Assembly (NCBI RefSeq): GCF_019968765.1
Contig: NZ_CP074149.1
Coordinates: 1-64,000, forward strand
DNA: 64,000 bases
Reading direction: 5' to 3'
Source: Enterobacter sp. JBIWA008
GTDB taxonomy: Bacteria; Pseudomonadota; Gammaproteobacteria; Enterobacterales; Enterobacteriaceae
The notes beneath the pieces were generated by a model, which worked only from the letters and a program-made list of their open reading frames with translations, ran no database searches and was not told the DNA's origin. The position numbers were made by a program, and so were the translations under genes. Positions 57,485-64,000 of the stretch are shown piece after piece. Numbering within the stretch: position 1 is the stretch's first letter; every line of letters starts with the position of its first letter.

Positions 57485-60000
57485 ACCACCTCCTGAGAAT
57501 AAAGACCGGTGCGGGCGCTGTAGTGCTGCTTGTTTAAGGCATAGGTAATGGCGCAGCGCTGACGGCTGCCGCGGCCCCACACGGCGTTCAGCGTGCCCTT
57601 CTCTGACAAACCGGACAGATACAGGCTGCCGCCATCGCCAACGATGCCGCTGGTTTTGTCATCATCGAGCGAGACCAGCGTGCCGAAGGGGAGCACGTCG
57701 TTGCCGTGACGCACGATAAACATCGCTTTTGCCCCCTGGTGCGTGGTGAAGGTGGCGCGAACCAGGGCACCGTCGGTAGGCGTTATGTTGGCGATGGCGT
57801 TTTCCAGCTCCACGTCGTTGCCGGCGGTCGTCACGTCCAGCGCGACCTGGTTAACGCGGTACGGCGTGGCGTACGGGATTACCGCGTAGCCACGGCCGTC
57901 CGTTTTGATGCCCTTATGGTTAAGCACGGCGACGCGGCTGGCCCCCGGCGCTTTCACCAGAATGTTGGTATTCCCGAGCGGCTGGCTCAGCGTCAGGCCA
58001 TCTTCATGCACTACCGCGCCGCCGCTGATGCCGTAGCTGAGGTTGCGGGAGTCGCTGGCGTAGCTGTAGCCCAGGTTGTAGTCTCCCCACGCGCCTTCGT
58101 ATTGCAGGGTGGCATCGCCGCCGTAGTGCTGTCGGGAGCTGTAGCGCTGGTTGACGCTATAGAACAGATTCTCCTCACCCGGCAGGTAGCCGCTCACGCC
58201 CGTGCTGGTGGTTGTGCCGGTGGAGTCCGCATGGGTCGTGGTAAAGCGCGCGCGGGTCGACAGCGTCGGGTTGCCCAGCGGGACCGAAATCGACATCGAC
58301 AGGATGTTATCTTTCTTGTCGTCATACAGGCTCGAGCTTCGCTGGACGCTGACGCCAAGCGACACATTACGAAACGTGGCGTTCCACGCAAACTGCAGGC
58401 TTTGCGTGGTATTTGACGTGTTCCAGTAGGTCTGCTGATCCCACGACAGTGACAGCGAGCCGTATTGTCCCATTGGCTGCGACAGCAGCAGCTGGTTTTT
58501 TGCCTTACGCGACATGCGCAGGTTGTACACGGTGTCGTATTGGGTGGTGACGGTGCCATCGTCTTCCACCGTCTGCTTTGGCGATCCGCCCGACATGCCT
58601 TTGTACGTGGTGTCGCTGAGGGTATAAAACCCTTTCGTGGAGTAGCGCAGCGAGAAGAAGTTAACCCGCGTGCCAATGTCGTTCAGCAGCTTGCTGTAGC
58701 GCAGGCGCACCGAATCACCGGTATAGTGCCGATCGTCCGCCAGCTGGCTGCGGGCGTGGGTCAGGTCGATGGAGTAGGCGCCAAAGCGGCCGAGGTTTTG
58801 CCCAAACCCGAGGGCCAGGCCGTTATAGCGATCGGCAAACTGCGCCCCGCCGTAAAACGTCAGGCCGTATCGCCAGCCGTAGAACAGCTCGCCCTGCGCG
58901 AAAGAGGGCGCGTCCTGATTGCCCGTCGGACGGTATTTCCCGGCGCCCAGGGCATATTTCACCTGTCCGTTACGCACCAGGTTCGGCACGCTGGCAAAGG
59001 GAAGCGTGTATTGCGTTTTGCTGCCGTCGTTCTCCTGAATGGTGACCGCCAGATCGCCTCCCGAGGAGGTCGGGTAGAGATCTTTCAGCACAAACGCCCC
59101 CGGCGGGACGGAGGTTTGATAGATGATGTTGCCGTTCTGGCGAACCGTGACCGTGGCGTTGCTGCGCGCGATGCCGCGAACGTCAGGCGCATAGCCGCTG
59201 AGGCTGGCGGGCAGCATGTTGTCATCGGTTTTCAGGGCGATACCGCGCAGGCCCACGGAGTCGAAGACCTGCGCCGAGGTGTACGTCTCCCCGGCATACA
59301 CCTGCGCGTGCAGGGCGTGAATATCGCGCTGCAGCCAGGTCTGAACGTGGGTGAGCTCATTGCTGTCTTTGGTCCACGTGGTGAAATCACGCAACCGCCA
59401 CGCGCCCAGGTTAACGCCGCTGTTGAGGCTTGCAAACAGCTGCTGTTCCCGCGTGCGCGTCTCGCCGCGATACTCATTGTTCGAGCCATTGACCACGTAA
59501 TTCAGCCACGCGGCAGGAATGCCCGTCTCCCAGCTTTCCGGGCTGACGTACCCGCGCGGCAAATTGCGCATCGCACTTTGCGGTACTGTGAAGCTTAGGG
59601 TGAGTGTCTTCTGGTCCAGATCAAACTGCGTATCCGCAAACGCCTTCGTTAAGAAGATGCAGCGCTGCGCCAGCGGCAGGCCGCCGCCCTTCGCCTGATG
59701 GCTATCGATGCCCAGCGCGGCGAATTGTTCAGGCGTGAGGCAGGGCAGCGCTTCACCCGTGCTGTCTTCATCAAGGCGGAACGTGACGTTACCCGTGAAC
59801 GCATAATTCGTATTGATATACACGTTGAGGTTGTAATCACCCGGCGGCAACGCGCTCCCGGCGTTGACCCAGGCGAGATCGGCGCTGTTAGCGCTCTCGC
59901 CGTTGAGGAACGCGGGGTTAAATTGCAGCTCGCTTTCAGCAGCCACGGCTTGCCGAATCACCAGGGAGATCACCGTGGCGCACAGGATTTTTATTTTCAC
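57475..60000 (-). CDS. Outer-membrane fimbrial usher
   Basis: An 841-residue usher that recruits chaperone-subunit complexes and secretes the pilus. The GTG start at 60000 (VKIKILCATVISLVI) follows AAGGCGTGACCAC and opens with a signal peptide; ATG 60060 would overlap the chaperone gene. Periplasmic N-domain features are LQFNPAFLNGE and a Cys pair (LPCLTPEQ and LAQRCIF). The beta-barrel and plug, and C-terminal CTDs (GTLVSLDDDKTSGIVGDGG) are present; the protein ends EVVC. It lies 23 bp after the chaperone gene. Confidence 0.92.
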   Translation of the reverse strand: MKIKILCATVISLVIRQAVAAESELQFNPAFLNGESANSADLAWVNAGSALPPGDYNLNVYINTNYAFTGNVTFRLDEDSTGEALPCLTPEQFAALGIDSHQAKGGGLPLAQRCIFLTKAFADTQFDLDQKTLTLSFTVPQSAMRNLPRGYVSPESWETGIPAAWLNYVVNGSNNEYRGETRTREQQLFASLNSGVNLGAWRLRDFTTWTKDSNELTHVQTWLQRDIHALHAQVYAGETYTSAQVFDSVGLRGIALKTDDNMLPASLSGYAPDVRGIARSNATVTVRQNGNIIYQTSVPPGAFVLKDLYPTSSGGDLAVTIQENDGSKTQYTLPFASVPNLVRNGQVKYALGAGKYRPTGNQDAPSFAQGELFYGWRYGLTFYGGAQFADRYNGLALGFGQNLGRFGAYSIDLTHARSQLADDRHYTGDSVRLRYSKLLNDIGTRVNFFSLRYSTKGFYTLSDTTYKGMSGGSPKQTVEDDGTVTTQYDTVYNLRMSRKAKNQLLLSQPMGQYGSLSLSWDQQTYWNTSNTTQSLQFAWNATFRNVSLGVSVQRSSSLYDDKKDNILSMSISVPLGNPTLSTRARFTTTHADSTGTTTSTGVSGYLPGEENLFYSVNQRYSSRQHYGGDATLQYEGAWGDYNLGYSYASDSRNLSYGISGGAVVHEDGLTLSQPLGNTNILVKAPGASRVAVLNHKGIKTDGRGYAVIPYATPYRVNQVALDVTTAGNDVELENAIANITPTDGALVRATFTTHQGAKAMFIVRHGNDVLPFGTLVSLDDDKTSGIVGDGGSLYLSGLSEKGTLNAVWGRGSRQRCAITYALNKQHYSARTGLYSQEVVCQ

Positions 60001-60023
60001 GTGGTCACGCCTTACTGTTTTTA

Positions 60024-60701
60024 TTATTGGGATAACGACGCGCGCGTGGCGGGGGTCCATGCCCCGTAATCGTTAATGGTCTGATAGCTCATGCTGCCCG
60101 CATGGCTGAAGGTTTCGGCCAGCGTCACGCTGCCTTTCGGGGGCACCATCACCGGCTGCACCGGCATACCGTCAATTTTCACGTTGATGGTGGTGAGGTA
60201 GTACGGCGTGGGGTTGCTGAGCGTGACTTTTCCGGCTCGATAGGCACCGGCCAGTTTTTTCCACGCCTCTCCCGGGCTCTCACTGAGTCCTTCCGGGCGA
60301 TAAAAGACCTTGATGCGGTTAGCCGACGCAAACTGCAGCGTATTACCGGCGCCGCTTTTCGCCTGCTGGGGGATGGCTTTGACCGTCATCCAGTAGAGCG
60401 TCTCCCGATCCTCTGGCAGGGCTTTGCCGTTAAACATGATTTTCACCGCGCTTTCGCTGGCCGGCTTCATGACGTACAGCGGCGGCGTGATCACGAAGTC
60501 GTTGGTGCGTTCGCCTTTCTCATTCTCCATCCACGACTGGATGAGGAACGTAGCGTCGGGATGGGTGTTTCTCACCTGCATCATGGCCTGGCTGGTGGCG
60601 CTGGAGTAGACCATTCGCGTTGCACCCAGCCCCACGCCGCCGGCATAGACGGCGGAGGAACATAACGCGCCCGCCAGGCAAATCCATGTGTTTACGCGCA
60701 T
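60024..60701 (-). CDS. Periplasmic fimbrial chaperone
   Basis: A 225-residue PapD-type chaperone with a signal peptide (to SSAVYAG, about residue 22) and two Ig-like domains. Domain 1 includes LGATRMVYSSATSQAMMQVRN. The G1 strand with LQFASANRIKVFYRPEGL connects to domain 2. The conserved Arg (GATRMVY) and Lys (NRIKVFY) of the family are present. It lies between the major subunit and the usher in the usual order. Confidence 0.93.
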   Translation of the reverse strand: MRVNTWICLAGALCSSAVYAGGVGLGATRMVYSSATSQAMMQVRNTHPDATFLIQSWMENEKGERTNDFVITPPLYVMKPASESAVKIMFNGKALPEDRETLYWMTVKAIPQQAKSGAGNTLQFASANRIKVFYRPEGLSESPGEAWKKLAGAYRAGKVTLSNPTPYYLTTINVKIDGMPVQPVMVPPKGSVTLAETFSHAGSMSYQTINDYGAWTPATRASLSQ

Positions 60702-60754
60702 AGTGCTTCTCCTGAAAGCTAAGACAGGCCCGGCTCGCAGACCGGGCCTGAAGA

Positions 60755-61339
60755 TTACGAATAGGTTACGGTGTAGGTCGCGACGGCGCTGGCATCACCC
60801 GCGGTGGCGCCGCCCTTCGGCGAGTAATATTTCGCGCTGAAGTTCAGGGTGTTGGCACCCTTACGCAGAGGAATGGCCGCAGCAGGTTCACCCAGGTTCA
60901 CCACGTTGCCCTGCTCGTCATAAAGGCGAATAGCCACGTTTTGCGCAGAGTTGGCGCTGCCGTTTGCCCCGACGGACAAGCTATTTACATCGGTAGTGTC
61001 CGGCGTGCCGGTGAAGGTGACAGCCACGGTTGTGGCGGCAATCGGGTTCTCATCCGTAGAGGCTGAGGTATCGGCGATTTCGCAATCTTCCAGGGTGATG
61101 GCAAACGTTTTTGCCGTGCTGGCAACGCTGCCGGCGGTCGCCAGCGTTGCGGTACGCACTTCACCCATATCTACGTCAATGTTGGCGCTTCCTGCGCTGA
61201 TGGCGCAGGCGGAGGTCACCACTTTGCCGCTAAAGTTCACCGTGCCGCCGCTGGTGCCGGCAGCCAGGGCCGTGCCCGCTGGCAGTAATGCCGCAATAGC
61301 GATCGCGAGCAGCGTTTTATTATTGAATTGAGCTTTCAT
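60755..61339 (-). CDS. Major fimbrial subunit (type 1-like pilin)
   Basis: A 194-residue pilin with a signal peptide (to GTALAA, about residue 28). The mature N-terminus has alternating hydrophobic residues (TVNFSGKVV) for donor-strand exchange. A disulfide Cys pair (TSACAIS and LEDCEIA) is present, and the C-terminal beta-zipper ends YTVTYS. As first gene of the operon and the first after the promoter it is likely the most expressed. The fimbrial type could not be assigned to a named system. Confidence 0.92.
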   Translation of the reverse strand: MKAQFNNKTLLAIAIAALLPAGTALAAGTSGGTVNFSGKVVTSACAISAGSANIDVDMGEVRTATLATAGSVASTAKTFAITLEDCEIADTSASTDENPIAATTVAVTFTGTPDTTDVNSLSVGANGSANSAQNVAIRLYDEQGNVVNLGEPAAAIPLRKGANTLNFSAKYYSPKGGATAGDASAVATYTVTYS

Positions 61340-61392
61340 TGTCCTGATTCCATTATGGTGTTATGTCGAGATTTGCTCTGAAAGCAGCAGGT

Positions 61393-61995
61393 CTAACTGG
61401 TTAAAAAGACCAGCAAATCTGTCTTGTTCCTGAGCCCGAGTTTTCTTATCGCTGAGCTTTTTAACGCGCTGACACGACGGTAAGAAAGCTGCTCTGTTTC
61501 GGCGATGTAACGCATATCCAGACCCTTTCGTAGTTCCTTCAATACCCTCCATTCACCCGGCGTCAGCGATAACGCCGTGGGTTTTTTTAGTGGGCGATAA
61601 CGGCTATCGACCATTTTTAATACGCTGGCTCGCCAGTGATAAAGCGGGTCCTGCAGCGAGAGATAGGCGTCTATTTCACCGCGTATCCACAGCCAGGAAT
61701 TTGCCGGTGCGGAATACATGCAAATAAGTACGTCGGGATAAAGTACTTTCATCTTCCTGATATATTTCAGGCAGTCATATCCCGCGTGATATTTCTCCAT
61801 GCCGGATAAAAAAATCACGTCGACCGGTGCGGCTGCGAGTATCGTTTCGATCTCCGCATAATTATCGATCGATGCTGTAATCTGCATAGCCGGGACAATA
61901 TTTTTTAATAACGCGGCGATCCCCTGGCGCGCAAAGTGATCTCCACCCAATAGCGCGATATTAAGATGACGTGTGTTGTTGAGCTTATTCGCCAT
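61393..61995 (-). CDS. LuxR-type regulator with degenerate receiver domain
   Basis: A 200-residue protein with an N-terminal receiver-like domain (about 10-125) and a C-terminal LuxR helix-turn-helix (about 135-195; LTPGEWRVLKELRKGLDMRYIAETEQLSYRRVSALKS). The phosphoacceptor position is Ser64 (VDVIFLSGMEK) rather than Asp, and the acidic pair at the N-terminus is reduced to GGD. It may therefore not be phosphorylated. It is on the same strand and 54 bp upstream of the fimbrial operon, so it is the likely local regulator. Confidence 0.86.
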   Translation of the reverse strand: MANKLNNTRHLNIALLGGDHFARQGIAALLKNIVPAMQITASIDNYAEIETILAAAPVDVIFLSGMEKYHAGYDCLKYIRKMKVLYPDVLICMYSAPANSWLWIRGEIDAYLSLQDPLYHWRASVLKMVDSRYRPLKKPTALSLTPGEWRVLKELRKGLDMRYIAETEQLSYRRVSALKSSAIRKLGLRNKTDLLVFLTS

Positions 61996-62700
61996 GTCAT
62001 TCCCTCGATTTATAATTGTAATGAGACTCGTCTATCTGGCAGAACGATGCCTGTATTTTCGAAGCAATTAAGCATTGCACGGTGTGAGCCCACTATACTC
62101 AGGGCGTAAAAGAGGTAACCTGAATTAATCTTAATTTGTTTTAAGTACGGTTTAGGTGTAGCGTCAATTTCTCCTCGCTGAACCGGCTTTTGCTTTTTGC
62201 CTGTAAATAATCATACCGGTAGTTTTTATTGAAAAGTTAGCTTTAATAAATGTTTTGTAAGGAAATAGTCTGGAGACGTCATGCGACGCGGGTTGTTACT
62301 GACGGTGGCTAACAGTTTCGCACCGAAATTGTTAATTAAGACGACAGCTTTCGAATTGGTCGAAACTTCGAAATACGCTGGCAGAACGCGCCCTCTCTGC
62401 TTTTTATTAAAAAAACAAATTAAGCACGCTGAATAATTCAGACAATGATGGCTAAAGCGTTCAACGGGCGCCTTTGTCGAGTTTTGTCAGTGTCAAGACG
62501 GCTTTAAATGGCGGTTAAGAAAACTTCAGGCCAGTCAGATAAAGAGAAAGGAAAAATAAGATTTTTCGCCAGGCGCCAGGATATACAGTTGCGCATTTAT
62601 CCGTCACATTAATCCTTACACAGGCGAGGGATACGCAGGTTAACCATGAAGGGAATCTACTGGAGCAACAGGCGTTGACCGGAGGTATTTAGCCCATTCT
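61996..62700. other. 705-bp AT-rich gap between divergent regulators
   Basis: No long gene is present between the LuxR-type gene (minus) and the MarT-like gene (plus). The stretch is AT-rich (runs such as TTAATCTTAATTTG, TTTTTATTAAAAAAAC), with a small inverted repeat TTTCGAA / TTCGAAA (62349-62373). It contains one small possible reading frame at 62281-62436 with a ribosome site. It must hold two promoters. The composition looks like an H-NS-bound control region; that is inference. Confidence 0.6.
62281..62436 (+). CDS. Possible small protein (51 residues)
   Basis: ATG at 62281 is preceded by TGGAGACGTC (GGAG 8 bases upstream) and opens a 51-codon frame, MRRGLLLTVANSFAPK to KQIKHAE, ending TAA. 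The peptide is basic and has no clear membrane helix. A ribosome site and a position between regulators support it weakly; it could also be chance. No family recognised. Confidence 0.25.
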   Translation: MRRGLLLTVANSFAPKLLIKTTAFELVETSKYAGRTRPLCFLLKKQIKHAE

Positions 62701-63462
62701 ATGCATAAGCATTACATTATTAATGGCCTGGTAGAGTTTCATCCAGCAGCCAGCACATTACGCGATCTCAACAATCCTGACCGGGTGGTGGTATTAAATT
62801 CCCCGGCGGGGCGCTGTTTGTTGTTATTAATAGAAAGAGTCGGAAGTATTGTGACTCAACAGGAGTGCATGGATATTGTCTGGCAGCGCCGGGGGATGCT
62901 GGTTTCGCCTAATACCTACTACCAGAATATTTCTATTCTGCGTAAGGGGCTGAAGAAAGTGGGGTTTGAAACCGATCCAATTGTCACAATCCCGCGGATT
63001 GGACTGACGCTCGCAAGCGATACGCAAATCACCATTAAAGAGATGCAGCCGCAGGCTGAAGAGGAAGAATGTGCTGCTCCGGATGTTTGCGAAGAGACCG
63101 TAGCCCCGACGGTCTCGACACGCCGCTTCTGGCTGCCGGGCGCGCTGGTGCTATTGCTGATGCTGGCTGGCGTGAGCGTTATCAGCCATAACCTGGTGCA
63201 TGACAGCTATTTCGTCGACGGGTACCGCTTCGCGATGAAGATGGGCGAATGTCAGCTCTATTTTTCTCGCGATATTGAAACGCAGCGCGATCGGGATAAA
63301 GCCCTGGCCTATGCCGCCCCGTTTAAGGACCAGTGCGCGAACTACCCCTGGGTGTACGTTAGCGGCTACATCCTGCTGCCTCGCGCATCGGTCATTCGCT
63401 GTGACAGGCCGATGACGGAACCCAACCGCTGTATGTCCGATTATTTTATAGAGGATCGCTAG
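62701..63462 (+). CDS. MarT/CadC/ToxR-like membrane regulator
   Basis: A 253-residue membrane-bound transcription factor. A cytoplasmic winged helix (Trans_reg_C, about 5-108; VVVLNSPAGRCLLLLIERVG and NTYYQNISILRKGLKKVGFETDPIVTIPRIG) is followed by an acidic linker. One membrane segment is at 143-163 (FWLPGALVLLLMLAGVSVIS). The periplasmic domain (about 165-253) has four Cys (184, 212, 234 and 244) that could form disulfides. One base separates it from the FidL-like gene, as for marT-fidL in Salmonella SPI-3. It probably controls nearby fimbriae. Confidence 0.85.
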   Translation: MHKHYIINGLVEFHPAASTLRDLNNPDRVVVLNSPAGRCLLLLIERVGSIVTQQECMDIVWQRRGMLVSPNTYYQNISILRKGLKKVGFETDPIVTIPRIGLTLASDTQITIKEMQPQAEEEECAAPDVCEETVAPTVSTRRFWLPGALVLLLMLAGVSVISHNLVHDSYFVDGYRFAMKMGECQLYFSRDIETQRDRDKALAYAAPFKDQCANYPWVYVSGYILLPRASVIRCDRPMTEPNRCMSDYFIEDR

Positions 63463-63463
63463 T

Positions 63464-63943
63464 ATGGTTCGCTACCGTCAAACGCTTGTTGCGCTCTGCC
63501 TGTGCCTGTTGATGGGGGCTGTCGTGGCGGCGTATTACCTCTGGCATCGCCATTACATCCAGCCCTTTTCCTGCCAGGCGAACTTTATTCAGCATCACCG
63601 TGATGAAACGCTCTCTCTGTGGCTGAATTACACCGTGGAGGGTAACAGCGGAATACTCAGTATGAATGGCCGGCTGAAAAGCGATCCCACGAAGACCCTG
63701 AATCGCAAAGTTTTCTTTCAGATTGAGCGCAAAGACAGCGTCTATAATCTGACGTCCATACGCAATATGAAATTTCCGGACGACAACATCAGCGACAGCT
63801 GGCTGGAGAAGTACGAGCCCTTATTTTTTATCTATGCGAATAAGAATATTTATATGCGTATTAAGAAACAGCAGAATGAGAATTATTTATTTATTCTGGG
63901 CACGCTGCCTACCTATGTGTGCCACACGTCAAAAAACGGATAG
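63464..63943 (+). CDS. FidL-like small membrane protein
   Basis: A 159-residue protein with one N-terminal membrane segment (TLVALCLCLLMGAVVAAYYLW, about 7-27) and a periplasmic beta-rich part with two Cys (FSCQANF and TYVCHTS). It matches the FidL-like partners that follow MarT-type regulators. The start ATG comes one base after the regulator stop, so co-translation is likely. The role is probably to modulate the MarT-like sensor, by inference from ToxR-ToxS-type pairs. About 57 bp of the window follow without a feature. Confidence 0.82.
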   Translation: MVRYRQTLVALCLCLLMGAVVAAYYLWHRHYIQPFSCQANFIQHHRDETLSLWLNYTVEGNSGILSMNGRLKSDPTKTLNRKVFFQIERKDSVYNLTSIRNMKFPDDNISDSWLEKYEPLFFIYANKNIYMRIKKQQNENYLFILGTLPTYVCHTSKNG

Positions 63944-64000
63944 CGACAGGGAGAAATGTTTTTAAGTTTTGCGGGCATCATTTATGCTTGATTTAACAGC

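Noticed and set aside
55956..61995. Fim switch (invertible element) in the fimbrial locus
   Set aside because: No recombinase gene and no pair of inverted repeats flanking a promoter upstream of the major subunit; the 53-bp gap is too short.

Overview
The window reads as the start of an enterobacterial chromosome that has been rotated to dnaA. Base 1 is the GTG start codon of dnaA, followed by dnaN, recF and gyrB. Gene order (yidA, dgo, yidR, yidQ, ibpAB, yidE, yidP, glv, yidHG, emrD, tisB, ivbL-ilvBN, uhpABCT, yicN, nepI, yicL, yicS, nlpA) closely follows the 82-84 min region of E. coli/Salmonella. The high GC, the insertions relative to E. coli, the GTAGGCCGGGTAAGCG REP elements and the CCCTCTCCC repeats suggest the Enterobacter cloacae complex or a close relative (Lelliottia/Leclercia). 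The genus is an inference from gene content; I could not run a comparison.

Layout. 1-6013: replication and gyrase genes. 6048-9047: a LysR regulator divergent from an alcohol-dehydrogenase-like gene, then yidA. 9274-14102: the D-galactonate operon dgoRKADT, with an ERIC element between dgoD and dgoT. 14154-19566: yidR, yidQ, the heat-shock pair ibpAB (a sigma-32-type promoter and two ROSE-like RNA thermometers), yidE and yidP. 19788-22729: alpha-glucoside PTS and 6-phospho-alpha-glucosidase (glv), which looks intact here. 22822-30534: yidHG, a D-serine module dsdC/dsdXA, a secreted GH5-like protein, emrD and an EamA transporter. 31108-33903: the SOS toxin tisB with antitoxin RNA istR, then the attenuated ivbL-ilvBN operon. 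34002-38947: hexose-phosphate sensing and uptake (uhpABCT).

39058-48014: yicN, nepI and yicL, then a six-gene beta-glucoside island. It has a LacI-type repressor divergent from PTS IIB, IIC, a GH1 6-phospho-beta-glucosidase, PTS IIA and a LamB-type porin, giving entry, phosphorylation and hydrolysis in one unit. 48060-55952: small accessory genes (yicS, GNAT, nlpA, metallo-hydrolase, GlxA-type regulator, standalone AAA ATPase, DUF523-DUF1722 protein, hydroxyisourate hydrolase, MerR/MlrA-like regulator, blc). 55956-61339: a five-gene chaperone-usher fimbrial operon. It is followed by a LuxR-type protein with a degenerate receiver, a 705-bp AT-rich gap, and a MarT/FidL-like pair (ToxR/CadC-type membrane regulator plus small membrane partner).

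No tRNA, rRNA, CRISPR array, transposase or integrase was recognised. The signals most worth a second look are: the tisB/istR locus with its 18-nt antisense repeat; the two ROSE-like hairpins; a perfect 28-bp palindrome covering the yidE ribosome-binding region; a GH5-like gene whose C-terminus is overprinted on emrD; and the fimbrial/LuxR/MarT-FidL region with its uncharacterised AT-rich gap.
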